Below are positions 1 to 14,862 of a stretch of DNA of 49,799 nt, in pieces. Under the pieces are notes generated by a model. It made no database searches. It saw nothing but the letters and a program-made list of their open reading frames with translations, and was not told the DNA's origin. The position numbers were made by a program, and so were the translations under genes. Where the stretch lies: the NCBI GenBank assembly GCA_034687125.1, contig JAQGBZ010000428.1:1-49799 (forward strand). Reading direction: 5' to 3'. The DNA is from Neelides folsomi. Taxonomy: Eukaryota; Arthropoda; Collembola; Neelipleona; Neelidae. Position 1 is the first letter of the stretch. Each line of letters starts with the position of its first letter.

Positions 1-374
1 TTTACTACTAAACAACTCAATATACGATAATAGATAACCCATCGACTATCCTTACATTTATTTAAAGGTTTTAATCAACGATCATACAGTGCTAAAGTTA
101 TAATTCATTGAAAATAGGCAGTTCAATCTGATCTAACCTGAATATAGTATAAATATCCCTTGATTTGATTAAAAACTTAATTCTTTTATCACTATTTTTT
201 TTATTTGGAACCTTTGCCGTATTTTTTGGAGTTTCGGCGGAAACCGAGAAAAACTGAAAAAAAATCAATCTCGAGGCGTTTTACGATTAGACTTAAATTA
301 TTTAACTGTATAGCAAAATATGTAGCAAATATAAAAATATTTTAATTAAATAAGATAATTAATTATTCTCCTAG

Positions 375-806
375 CTCTATTACCTTCGCTTGCCTCGTGA
401 CATTGCTGATTACCGGATCATCTTAATGGACGCGACTGTGGCGACCGGAGCTGCTTCTTTAATGGCTATTCGAATCCTTTTAGATCATGATGTGAAAGAG
501 GAAAACATCATGTTGTTGTCGCTTCTAATGGCTGAATCAGGTAACTCAATTGTTTTTATTTAAATAGAATGATAAACTATTTAATTAATTTAATAACAAT
601 TCATTAAAATATTATTTTATTATTTTTAATTATTTCATTTAGGTGTTCATAGCATAGCTTATGCCTTTCCTAAAGTGAAGCTCGTGACGACGGCCGTCGA
701 CCCAGAGATCAACGACCAATTCCATGTCGTTCCGGGGATAGGGAATTTCGGGGATCGATATTTCGGCACAGAGCCGTCCATTGCTGATCCGTGTTCCTAT
801 TTCTGA
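375..806 (+). CDS. UCKL1: Uridine-cytidine kinase-like 1, C-terminal end (partial)
   Basis: Two terminal exons, 375-540 and 643-806 (TGA 804-806), joined in phase across a GT-AG intron; 54 codons plus stop. The peptide runs [19 protein letters not shown], then [18 protein letters not shown], then [19 protein letters not shown] and finally [11 protein letters not shown]. This is the C-terminal UPRT-like (PRTase) domain of UCKL1. The segment DATVATGAA corresponds to the phosphoribosyl-pyrophosphate-binding loop, and [11 protein letters not shown] is the near-invariant tail of the family. UCKL1 proteins couple a uridine kinase domain to this UPRT-like domain in pyrimidine salvage; whether the UPRT-like half is active in animals is doubtful. 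The kinase half and earlier exons lie left of the window; bases 1-374 look like intron. An antisense ORF here is a shadow. Confidence 0.93.
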
Positions 807-2848
807 ATACTGCTTAACATCGCCATGCATCGATAAATCCTAATTTAATAACATGGTCCAATATTCAACATTCTTCATTATTCAACACACACACCTTTAG
901 GGAATCTCCGATAGCCTTTGAAAGAGGAAAGGCTGAGAAAGCTTATTATAGTTAATTATTTTAATTCTTCTTTAATCTTTAATTTAAACTATAATTTAAT
1001 CATTTAATTCATTATGTGCATATGGATCTTTTCTACTTAATACAATATAAATCATGTTATATTTAATTAAAAGGCATCTTTACATAATTTGCCTAAATAA
1101 TGTCAAAACTAATTTTTAATATTTTAAAAATACTTTCCAAATTCTATTTTATGTCCAAAATCAAACTTCCACATTTCTTAGAACTTTTCAAAAACTTTTT
1201 AATATTTTATAGACAAAAACAATCTTGCTTAAATTTCCAAATCAAATACACTAGGCTTTTGATTTTAAATTTTAAGTAAACTATTAATTATGGACGTAAT
1301 CTTTGTGTAAATATTTTCTAACAATTTCTATTTGTACTTATAATAAACTACCTACTTAAATACTTAAATAAATATTTAAATATTTCAAATTGTTCTTGAC
1401 TTCAGAGTTTATAAAATGCCTAAACTGACAATGAGATGAAACTCGAATATAAAAATATTAATAATGTTAAAACATGCCGACAATTCATTTGTACATAAAC
1501 CAAATATAATAATGAAAATATAATCAATGTTAAAAGATTTAATCAGAGAATTTAATAAATGTTGATGCAAAGGAAAAAACTTTTTTTATTTTATTCAACC
1601 ACAATACGGAAAGGTACACAACATGATGTTTACAATTAGACCAATTAACAATTAATTTATAATTTACTCAATTGGTGTAATTGTAATATAATAATTGTAT
1701 TTTAACAGTAATTTGATGTTTAATCATCATAATTAATTTACAATATTAGACATTTAATATATTCTAAGATTTAATTGTAGTTAAATTTAATAAGAGTGAT
1801 TCGATTCAGATTTTTTATTAGGATTTTCCATTGTCATTCATTTCAATTTCAAAGAGCCACAGTATCTTTGCTACAGATAAGTTCGGTCCAAATCTCACAT
1901 TGCCATTTTTGTAGTAGTTTTGTAAATTCCCGTTATTACTAATTAACTATGATTATATATATACTATAGCTCTATTTGCGAAGTTTACTCCAAGCTAAGT
2001 AGGCTCTATACATCATTTGTATTTTCTTAATTAATTAACAATTATTGGATCATTAGCAAGTGAACGATAATTTACAATTAGTAAAATGAATCCGCTTTTA
2101 AACTTCCATTTTCTTATTCAATGCAAAGAGTTTTACATGTGCATGTGCTGTTGAGTAAATTGTGTTTTACATATTTTTTTAGCAATGATAAAGTTAATTA
2201 CTAAATTACATTTATTTACAATTAATTAGCTATCTGACTGTGGCTTATTTTTAAATACTTTTAGTTTTTAAGGTTTATCTTCAAGACCCATCTTAATAAA
2301 ATACGCGAACGTGCAATAGAAAAAGTAAAATTGACGTCGAGTTTAATCGATAAGATTATTAAAATAGTTGCATTTTATATAATTGAACCTGAGGGTTTAT
2401 TGGATGAGATATTGAACAATTATATAAAATTATCATTTGAAATACAAAAATCTTCGATTCTTCAACTTCAATAAGAAACCGAATAAAATTCATAAAGCAA
2501 AACATTTGGTTAAATTGGAATTAAAATCATAAAATCTTAATTATTTTTTAAAGTGATCATTATTAATTAAAATCTTTTTGTAGATCATTTTAAATCTAAA
2601 TGCCAAGGTCGTATACATGTAAAGCCATTTAATACACAAATCTAATCCATCCAATAAAATAATGAACCAATTACTAATTACTTTTAATTACTTAAACTAT
2701 AGTTAACATCGAAATAATTACATTTAATGGCATTTAGTAAAACTGAGCAGTTCGATGGTGATTCTTATATAATTGTGTTTCGTGTATAATAAATAATTGA
2801 AATTAGCAGCTTAATTAATAAATTAATATTGTTAGTTCTGAGAGGTTT
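807..2848. other. Gene-free A+T-rich spacer
   Basis: The stretch holds the 3'UTR of UCKL1 and the 3' flank of the lifeguard gene, which converge here. I see only A+T-rich sequence with scattered AATAAA/TTTATT-like hexamers and no splice-compatible exon or RNA gene. Confidence 0.6.
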
Positions 2849-5648
<2,800 letters not shown>

Positions 5649-6573
5649 TGTCAGCAATTTACTTCTTTCCGGGTGTTAAGATCTGAAACCAACAAAATAA
5701 ACCAACTTTAAAATAATATTACATATAACGATATCACCATGAAATTATTGATAATTTGATAGTGCTAAATTAAGAGAAAATAAAATCTAGAAGTAAGTTA
5801 TTGCTTGCTTAAATACAAAGTTTAATTTAATTCAATTTAAAGTTTAATGAAAGTTACTGGTTGTGGATTGGGATTATAATTCGGACATTTGAGAATTTGA
5901 TCATTAATTATTTAAAATAATGAGATAAATGATAATAAGATCAAATTGCACTTTGACTTACACTTGTTTCACTTTGAATAATGAAAATCAATGGGAAATA
6001 TCGATCCGAGTCTAACTACGCCGAATAAGTAAAGAGAGCACGTAGATCTCTTAAAATAATGAGCCAAATTGAATCAAAAACCTTTCAACAATTCCTCACT
6101 TTAACTCTTTTAATTCAATTTAACTTCTCTTTTGGATCTTCGCAAAAGAGTAAAAGTAAAATTACAATTACAAATATCGTACCACTACAGAATGAGTCAT
6201 AAGCCATTCACTCAGAATCACATGCTTTAAACATACAATAAAAACTCGTCCTATTGACGTCATTACTTTCACGGCTAAAAAAGATTTATATTTAATTAAT
6301 CATGAGATGACAAAAAGGAGGCGAAATTGCCGAATGACTGAATGAGTCATGCCAAAAGTCTCAAGATGAGAAAGTGAATAAATCCTATTTAGTTTAATTT
6401 CCGTTTTCCGGTCTACTTATAAAATAGGAAATCGGAATCGAAATAATTGGGCGGAAATTCACTCGAATTATTTCCAGGTAAAGATCTTGGCCGTTCGGCT
6501 TTATGAGCTTTTATTGATAATTAGGTGAGTAGTTAGTTAATTGGGTTATAATAAGAGAGGTCAAAGGTGACTT

Positions 6574-7110
6574 ACGAATTTAGGGAGTAATTAAGGGTTG
6601 ACGCCGATGGAGAGCGAAACTGCCAGAACTTCCTACAAACGTCGTACTTCTTTTCTTTTGATCTGTTGACTCTTTTCTCTCTGCGCTAAACCATAGAAGA
6701 AAATGGAAGGAACCATACATGTGCCTAACAAAATAATGCGCAAATAGTAATTATTAAATCCAAATATCCCAATTCACCTTAATTAGCTCAATATAAAATT
6801 ATAATTTAATTATACTTTAAGTTAGTTCAATTTTGAACTGTTTTGTTAATTATGATTAAAAATGGCTACTGGGAAAATATTTAAATGGAGAGATTTGCAG
6901 GATTTTTTGTGAAGTAAATTCGCATGTTTGTTTTTATATTAAAATAAATTTTTTAGCCCCATCTGTGTAGATTTAAATTCAAGTACGGATGAATCATCGG
7001 CGCAGAGGTCCTTCCGGCCCATACAATTAAAATCCACACATCGGATCGTCGAGTTGGACGAGGAAGTTGTAAAAGGAGTTTCATCCTCCTGATTGCGTTC
7101 CTTGTCGGCG
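6574..7110. promoter_or_regulatory. Divergent promoter region, lifeguard gene / RAB10
   Basis: The likely 5'UTR exon of the lifeguard gene (minus strand, donor consensus GTAAGT at 6575-6570) and the RAB10 start codon at 7111 face each other across about 0.5 kb. The stretch is higher in G+C near both ends. No clear TATA box was identified. Transcription starts cannot be fixed from sequence alone. Confidence 0.45.
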
Positions 7111-9128
7111 ATGGCGAAGAAGACCTACGACCTCCTGTTCAAACTCCTCCTCATCGGGGACTCGGGCGTGGGGAAGACGTGTGTTTTGTTCAGATTCTCA
7201 GACGATGCGTTCAATCAGTCCTTCATCTCAACCATTGGTAATATAATCATTTACAAATATTTAAATCTAATTGGTCATCGAAGGTCAATACCTCCACTGG
7301 ATATATATATTTATATTATTATTAGCCAATTTATTTAGGATTTAGATTGGAGAGATTGGATGGTTAAAGATGGTTAAAGAGGATTAAAGCTCCTTGCCGC
7401 TTCAGGGCCCACACCCACTTATTTATGAATGTATTTGGGAGGTTCTTCATAAGTTTCATATCAACTGATTATTAATTCATTATACTTCCACGTATTACTC
7501 CCAAAGTCTTCGCTTTAATCATTCATTTATTAATGACGTGGATGGGACTCCCATCATGGGAGGGAAGAACTTTAAAGGGAACCAATTTAAAAATGACATT
7601 AACATTATTTGGATTCAATTCAATTATTCTTTCTATTATTTAATGACCAGGGGTTTGAACTAGAATGACGTAATTAGGTTTGGAAAGGTAATTACGATAA
7701 TTTATATTTATAACTAACTTGTAACAAATGCGGTTTGTTATTGGACAATGAATTATTATGTAATTCGAACTACCCGACCATATGAGGAAACCGAGGAATC
7801 AAATTACAATTTACATCTCATCTTACATTCCCTTTCCCACCTTTCCCAACATCTTCCAACTTAACACCTCTTTAGCGCCATTAACTATTACAAACCAATG
7901 GTTAGTCATAGGCTTACATAGGCTTACAATCACAAAATGTTAATTAACATTTTTTAACATTAATGTAAAAGATCCATCATAGTAAGCTTTTTTACCATCG
8001 TTGAGTTTTTTCAAGTTGCAGTCGATCAAGTTTTCTAAAATATAAAATCTTATAATTTCTTAAAGTAAAAGTTAATATAGCTTAAATGACTTGGAATTGA
8101 GGCATTCGACTTTATGTTTATTAAATCAAAGGGTTAATTCAGTTTAAGCAAATTCATATTTTTATTTCCAGGCATAGACTTCAAAATTAAAACTATTGAA
8201 TTGAAAGGAAAGAAAATAAAACTTCAGATTTGGTAAGCATTTTCGTTTTTTAAATTTAATTTCCTATTTAGAAAAATTAGAATGTAGAGAATGGAAATTT
8301 TGGTTTACCAACGTGGCTTTTTAATTGATTGTTTATTAATTGTTTATCAATGCAGGGATACGGCGGGTCAAGAGCGGTTCCACACCATTACAACTTCCTA
8401 CTATAGAGGAGCTATGGGCATTATGTTAGTCTATGATATAACCAATGCCAAGAGCTTCGAAAATATAGCAAAGTGGCTAAGAAATATTGACGAAGTAAGT
8501 TGCATTAACCAGTTAACCTTTATCTATTTAAATCCTTCATTTCCTCATTCATAATTGGTCGTTTCCTTATCTTAATTCCTCAATAAAATCATTATGTTAA
8601 TAATAATGTTGTGGTCTTTTAACTAATGGTGCTTTTCCTTTTTATAAATTCCAGCACGCGAATGAAGATGTAGAGAAAATGATTTTAGGTAATAAATGTG
8701 ATATGGAAGACAGTAGAGTCGTTTCCAAAGACCGTGGAGAGCAGGTAAAAATCATATCTTAATTATAATTATTACAATTACTTAATAATAATATCTTAAA
8801 TGCAATTAGGTAAATAATTAATAATAATATTTTTCGCAAAAAAGTAAAAATTTAAAATTAAGTAAAAAACTAATTAAATAATTAATTTATATAATTAGTT
8901 AATTAAATAATTAATTTTAAATAATTTTTATAGATTGCAAGAGAGCACGGGATCAAGTTTCTCGAAACGTCGGCAAAGAACAACGTGAACATCGAACGGG
9001 CGTTCCATGACCTGGCGGATGCGATCCTCGTCAAGGCCTCGTGCCGCGAGACGAACGAACTTCCCGACCGCGTCCACATCAACGAAGGGAGGGGGCAGGG
9101 GGGGAACAAAGTCTCGGCCTGCTGCTAA
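7111..9128 (+). CDS. RAB10: Rab10 small GTPase
   Basis: Five exons: 7111-7237, 8172-8232, 8356-8494, 8655-8744, 8934-9128 (TAA); 203 aa, the usual Rab10 length (about 200). The start [19 protein letters not shown] is that of Rab10. P-loop GDSGVGKT is at residues 16-23, the switch II segment [19 protein letters not shown] is unchanged from vertebrate Rab10 (so the LRRK2-target threonine is kept), the base-binding motif NKCD and ETSAK box follow, and the C-terminal Cys-Cys for geranylgeranylation closes the protein. Rab10 directs basolateral/GLUT4-type exocytosis, tubular ER dynamics and basement-membrane secretion. The hypervariable tail [19 protein letters not shown] is Gly-rich and differs from mammals. 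An in-frame TTG further upstream was not taken as start because MAKK matches the family. Confidence 0.97.
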
Positions 9129-9277
9129 CCGTGCCAAACCCCTCAACACCTCCCAAAAATACTCGGCAAATAAAAATCCAATTCCTTTCTTTACACACAC
9201 ATACACACAACCTAGTGAATTAATTATTATCTGTAAGACTCCATTCATTAATTATGTAATGTTACTATTATTAAAAA

Positions 9278-9283
9278 AATAAA
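9278..9283 (+). terminator. AATAAA poly(A) signal of RAB10
   Basis: Canonical AATAAA about 150 nt after the RAB10 stop codon, followed by T/G-containing sequence. The remaining 540 bp to the convergent ZNRF2 stop hold no gene that I can see. Confidence 0.6.
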
Positions 9284-9827
9284 CAAACTTGTTACGATCA
9301 TTCAACAACAAATCTTTCAAACACAAAGACACATCCAAATGATCATTTAAATTTCTTCCTTTGACTATACTTCAAATTATTAGAATATTATTATTATTTA
9401 TCCAAATTATGAATTCTAAAATATTCCTCGAGTTTTAATTATCTTTAATTATCTCTAAAAACCTTATTTATTACCTAAAATTGTAAGTATTTAACAAACT
9501 GTACAATGTTGTAATATCAGAAATTTATATGAATTTATGGGTAGTAAAGTTGTAAAGACTACCAATATAACAAAATAGATATCATTTATATTCTAGACGC
9601 CTTGTACATTTATAAACATATAATGTTAATATATATTAATAATATCTTAATCTCAATTTATCTAGTTAATTGGCTTGCATACTTATCCTACACTATTTAT
9701 ATAAACATGAATACCTTAAATATCCTATTCAGTCACAGTATCAAATTATGGAACAAGTTCTATTATTTTAGTTAGTAAAGATGATATAAAGAAATGGATT
9801 TGCGTATATAGTTATAAGAAGTGAATT

Positions 9828-12305
9828 TTATTGTGGATGTTCGGGACAGACACGATTGACGTTGAACCACTTGTCGATGCAGGGCTTATGGTAGATGCAG
9901 AGACATGGAAGCCTCGCGATCACGTCTCCTTCAGCCAACTCCTCCAAGCATATCACACATTCCCCTTTCGCCTCCTTCAGTCTATCCTCTGAAATAATTA
10001 AATAATAAAACAATTAGTATTACAATTAATTACTCAATTAAGCTAAATATATTAAAAATTATTAAACCTATTAAACAATTAACCTTAACTATTAACACTA
10101 CCTATACTAATACTACCTGTACAGGGTGGGCCATAAGTATCTTTCTTTTTTATACAATTGTTTATTTAAAAAAGAGATACTTATGGCACACTCTTTACTA
10201 TCAACTATTACAATAAACATAATAATTTAAATTTACTTTACAAAACTGACAATATGAACGTAAATCGTATGAACTATATGAAATCGTATGAATATAAAAT
10301 CATATGACTATATAAAATCGTTATTAATAAGACTTATTACTTAATAAATATGATATATGATATAGAATTTATAGATTACATATTTGGATAATAATGTAGT
10401 TTGTAAACGCTAATAAAAGTTAAATAAATAAAACATATTGAATTGATGGATTAAAATGATCAAGTCAATAAAGATGACATTACGTTGTTATTATTAGCCC
10501 TATAATAAATATTATTAAATTGAAGATGAATAGACAAATTAATTTCCTTAGACCCCATTAGTTTATTGTTCTCTTCTTCTGTTCATGCGAGCTGTTTCAT
10601 GTGACTCCATGAAAGTTGATGGAATGAGACTATTTCCATTGTAATGATTGGAATGACGGAATTGGGGTTTTATCAAATGGAGCTTATTGGGGGAGCGTAA
10701 GTGGGGATTTGCATCAGACTCGTCCTTCTCAATTATCCTTTATCTATGAGGAATAATAATAATGGAGAAAAGGTTCCTATTTGCTCCTGTGCCTTGGCCT
10801 TGGGCAAACAGATACGGCCACACTCAAATAATCCGACTTCATGAATATTCAATACCCACATTTACTAATATTACAATTTATAATGCTTCCTATTATAACC
10901 ATACTTAAATATACTATATTTATAATCATAGTTATAGTGGAAATACTTATATTACAAACCATTAAAAAGCTATGCACTTTTAGGCCCACTTTTAACTTTC
11001 AATCATCTTTAGAAAAACTAAATAATGAAAACACCATAACTTAAATAATATAACTTAAATAAAACTTAATAATAAAGTTTAAATATAACTTATATAATAT
11101 TTAAATAATTTTAATAGTGTTATTTAATTAGAGTAATAATTACCATTATAGTTGATTCTTGGCCGTGTCAAACACATGACGAGATGCACTTCGATGTCTT
11201 CGGGTATTACGGCCTTTGAGCAGATCGGGCATTTCACCCCTAAAATTAATCAAAATGAAATTTATTATTTAAAATGTCTTAAAAAACTTTGGTAGCCAAT
11301 ATTCAAATCTTTATAATCGAATCAAAAACGAATTAACCATCAAGATAAAAAACATTAATTAAGGTTAACTATTTAAATTAGATAACATTAATCATTAATC
11401 AAGATTATTTATAGCTAGGCGTTAATGAATTAAGAATTAGAGTTAAGAAAATGAAATTAGGGTAAATAAAGAATGTGTGTTAAATGACCAAGTAAGACAA
11501 TTGCGAGATTTGCAGTCGGATTTTCCCTTGATTTAAAGGCACAAGAACCCATGAAGGAACCCGGGGACCAACTGAATGACTCCGAACAAAACTTTACCAG
11601 TCCAATACATAGTCAAACACAATGAGTCGATATAGTCATTTTATATATTTATCCAATTTTCATTCCATTTCTACCTTTTACGGGGCTGAGGAGAAGAATG
11701 TCAATTGTGCTAAAACTCTGCGTTTTCCCTCCCGATCGATTAAAGGGAAATTCCGATTGACTTCTTCAATGACAAACTCGCACTTCTTTATTCTTTTATT
11801 TACACTCTTTTTCCCCTCCACTAAACTCATTTAATTCACCACTGACATTAAGTAAATGTGTCAATTGTCAATTGAAGGAAATTAAAATGGAATATAAACA
11901 TTGGAATAATTATCATTTAACTCCGTTTGTAACTCAAAAGATAAAAATGGAAAAGAAATTCAACCTCTATCCTTTCTCCTATCAAATACCTTATCTATGC
12001 ATAAATTTAATCACTTTACTTATCATTTAACTATGAATATTAAACTTGTACCTGTTAGGTAAAATCCGCCAAAGTTCCTATTATGACCAAATATTCCAGT
12101 TGACGCGACGGTTGAGTAGGACCTCTGTCTTGGCAGCCCAGCCGATGCTAAATTATACAATTAAAGTTATTAAAACATGATAATTATTTAATTATAATTA
12201 ATATTTTTTCTTACGTGTCGATTCCGTTTCCATTTGATTGTTTGTGGGTTCTTCTGAGGCTGAGAAGGTCCTTGGCCTCGACACTGTGCTCGCCTTCGAA
12301 CCCAT
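9828..12305 (-). CDS. ZNRF2: ZNRF1/2-type E3 ubiquitin ligase (zinc finger + RING), myristoylated
   Basis: Four exons on the minus strand: 12215-12305 (ATG 12305-12303), 12052-12147, 11144-11239, 9828-9988 (TAA); phases agree, 147 aa. The protein opens with MGSKAST, an N-myristoylation consensus like MGxKQS of ZNRF1/2. A short Ser/Thr/Arg-rich stretch follows, then the ZNRF zinc finger VKCPICSKAVIPEDIEVHLV with MCLTRPRINYNED, then a RING-H2 (CVICLEELAEGDVIARLPCL, CIYHKPCID, CPEHPQ end). ZNRF ligases act on endosome/lysosome and plasma membranes (Na+/K+-ATPase, Akt, Wnt receptor turnover). It is much shorter than mammalian ZNRF1/2 (about 230-240 aa) because the disordered N-terminal segment is reduced. 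An out-of-frame ATG shortly before the start would make an overlapping uORF. Confidence 0.92.
10125..10200. repeat. Short imperfect inverted repeat in ZNRF2 last intron
   Basis: The left arm begins GTGGGCCATAAGTATC and the right arm ends GATACTTATGGCACAC, flanking a central A/T-rich spacer. The arms of about 25 bp pair with few mismatches, so the unit could fold as a hairpin. It sits wholly in the 9989-11143 intron. It resembles a minimal mariner-like MITE or solo TIR pair, but family assignment is only inferred. Confidence 0.55.
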
Positions 12306-14862
12306 CCCTCACCATTCCACCGATTTAGCGACTTTGTAACAACTCCGTCTTTCCCACTTCTTCTGTTTAGCACTATCAGAATGACGAGATGATTTTTAAA
12401 AGAGAGATTTTCTAAGTGGTTGTAAAATTGTTAGCTCTTGTTAATTTCCACTTGGTTCACAATGTCTATTGATTTGGTTCAGGAGATTTACGACGATCTG
12501 GTCGAGTTGAACGGCTTGGGAGGAATTAACATAAATAAATATATTTTCTATTCAAAAGATATTAAATGTTCTGACGTCACTTTTAAATACAGACAACAAC
12601 AGCGAAAATCTTCTTGAGATAATTAAATTTAAATTAATTCGCAAAGCGTAATTAAATGATATTTTTGGCTATCAATTTCTGTCAATCCCCTACCTTAATG
12701 ATAACTTACTATTATATAAATCCACAAGCTTATTAACTTTATCTTTAAATAACAATTAACAATGTTTTTAAAATTACTTTAAGGCTTAAATTGCTTTGTG
12801 AATTTGACCAAAAAAGTTGCTCAGATTCTAACAATAGAACCAATTGATTTGTCTCAATTAAGATTTACGATAATGATTAGTATTAGCTCGAAGTTATTTG
12901 AAACGCTGATATTATTTAAATAGTCTAATAATCTTAAATATGGTTAAATTTAAATGTAGTTAAATGTAGTTAAATGTAGTTTCAACTTGATTGAACCTTT
13001 TGTAATATCAGTATATAGGAAATTTGCAAAATCGTAATTAAAATAAGGTACAAAGTTGATTTGAAAAGTAAACTCGAAGAAAAAGCCCTTTTTTGTCTTA
13101 AAAAATTTTTGTATTTAATTGTACAATTCTTTTACACGAGACGTTGCATTCAAATAAATGTCAAATGATTAAATCGCTTTTAATAAATATTTGGTTAAAT
13201 ACTATAATTAAATGGAGTTTGTATGCGATAACAATCGTTCGTTTATTAAAGTCAATCCTATTCCTTAATGTTTCCTATCGTCTTTAATAAATAACTAACT
13301 TTAATTCTTTAATAATATTCTAACTTTGAAGCTTCAGCCTTTCCGTTAATAAAAGTTTGCAAAAAATCCCTCTCTATATAAAAGTATAGATGTTAATAAA
13401 AGAGGTTTATAGCCCTATAAAAGTATTCTAAATAGCTTAGTTATAAATTAATGTTAATTATAGTTGCAAATGACGTTTACAGCACCAAATGTGGTTTCCT
13501 TAATCAACTTCACCACTCGACGCACTTTGCCCTCCTCACTTTCCTATTGCACACACGAGGAAGCCCCTTTTGCACAATGACCATCAAAATCTCAATTTCA
13601 GCTACGACAATTTAAACTCAATTAATAAATCACTTCCAAGTCAAAGTCAGTTCTTTAAAATCCTCACATCCCAATCTTCGTTTCGCACATTAGTCACAAT
13701 GTCACAAAGTCAAATGGATTTTACGAAATGAGTAATTTCATAATTTCAATTACGAACCAAATGCACAACATTTATAGTTATTACTTATTACAAGATTGTA
13801 GTTATTACAAGAAACTTACAAAAAATAGCTGAGTTATTAAATAGAAGTTAAGAAGAGTTCTCACGTTGGATCCAAAATGGAAATTTTTGGATAGAGTTCC
13901 AATCCTGTAGATTTAACCGTAGCAAGAAATAATTTAAATTTAAATTTAAATTTAAATAAATAATTTAACTATTATGTAAAAGGTTCAAGTGTAAGAAAGA
14001 ACGTAAAAGGAGAAGTTTCGTCAAAATGTAAAATATTTGATTAACGATAACTGGAAGTTAAATTCGTTTAACTGACGTTGATTTGTTTGTAAATGGGACA
14101 GGGGTTAAAAGAAGTTCTTAATTAGAAGGTAAAAAGGCCCTCGAGGTCACGTCTTGGTCGACGGTGAAGGTAAACTGGGGAAATCTCCGTCTGGGAAAAC
14201 TCGAAACTACTCGGAGATCTCAAACGCGTGAATGTAAAATTTACCTGGATGAACCAAATACAAAATTCTCTGGTCGCTAAATTCCTAGCCAAATCCCAAT
14301 AGGAAATCCTATAGTTAAAGGCACGGAATTACCGAGCAGACCAAAACTCTTAGGATTTTGTGCTCGGTAAATCCGTGGCCAAAACTTATAGAATTTTCCT
14401 ATAGTGAAGGGCAGGAACTTTCGGAACGAGAATTTGAAAAGGGAAATGAGTGGCAACAGGGATTGGTAGAATCAATAAAATGCGTCTGCGCGTGTGTATG
14501 AATCCTCCTCCCCGCCCCACCCCCTCCTCTTCCCCCTCCTTGCATTCCTCGTCCACATACACAACACACCTTCGAAGCCAAATAGGCCAAAGACAATTAC
14601 CAACGTCGCAGACCTCGACGTCCTCCCCGAATTACCCAAAGGTCAAAGTGGAAGTGTCAATCCAGAATCGGAGTGGTCATCCAAGTGGTCCGATGGGCGA
14701 GAACGAGGCGAAGGGCGAGGATGGAGGACGAGGGGTGTGAGCCACACTGTGAGGATGCCTGAGATTTAATTGTATTTAATTGTCGGGGTAGGCGGAGACG
14801 TTTCACGTTTCCGTCTAAATTAAACTAAAATTCTCAACCTACTTGCCATCACTCTTCTGAAG
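12306..14862. promoter_or_regulatory. Divergent intergenic/5'UTR region, ZNRF2 / BTBD7
   Basis: About 2.5 kb between the two start codons. Most is A+T-rich with no exon. From about 14440 to 14830 the sequence becomes G+C-rich on the BTBD7 side and probably is its promoter or 5'UTR; overlapping ORFs of about 90 codons there lack any family signature and stop before the BTBD7 ATG. A long hairpin lies at 14299-14404 (separate entry). A 51-codon ORF at 12462-12617 (+) could not be supported as a gene. Confidence 0.45.
14299..14404. repeat. Long imperfect hairpin upstream of BTBD7
   Basis: The arms 14299-14338 and 14361-14404 are reverse complements with few mismatches: inner GGCACGGAATTACCGAGCA against TGCTCGGTAAATCCGTGGCC, outer ATAGGAAATCCTATAG against CTATAGAATTTTCCTATAG. 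A 22-nt spacer separates them. The stem is about 40 bp. It could be a MITE remnant, a structured 5' element or a cruciform; nothing in the sequence decides which. Confidence 0.6.

Noticed and set aside
639..830. Minus-strand 63-codon ORF
   Set aside because: Exactly antisense to the last UCKL1 exon, whose plus-strand reading has clear family identity.
8903..9282. ORFs opposite and beside the last RAB10 exon
   Set aside because: Shadows of the G+C-rich last exon; the Rab10 frame with the Cys-Cys end explains the sequence.
12188..12373. Minus-strand 61-codon ORF over ZNRF2 exon 1
   Set aside because: The MGSKAST frame, one base shifted, joins in phase to the zinc-finger exons; this ORF does not.
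12462..12617. 51-codon plus-strand ORF starting MSIDLVQEIYDDLVELNGLG
   Set aside because: The first half looks coding but the end is A+T-driven, with no splice partner found. It may be a leader or a divergent noncoding transcript.
14450..14769. Two overlapping plus-strand ORFs of 91-96 codons
   Set aside because: Low-complexity Pro/Ser frames in a G+C-rich leader just upstream of the BTBD7 ATG; no domain and no splice continuity with BTBD7.
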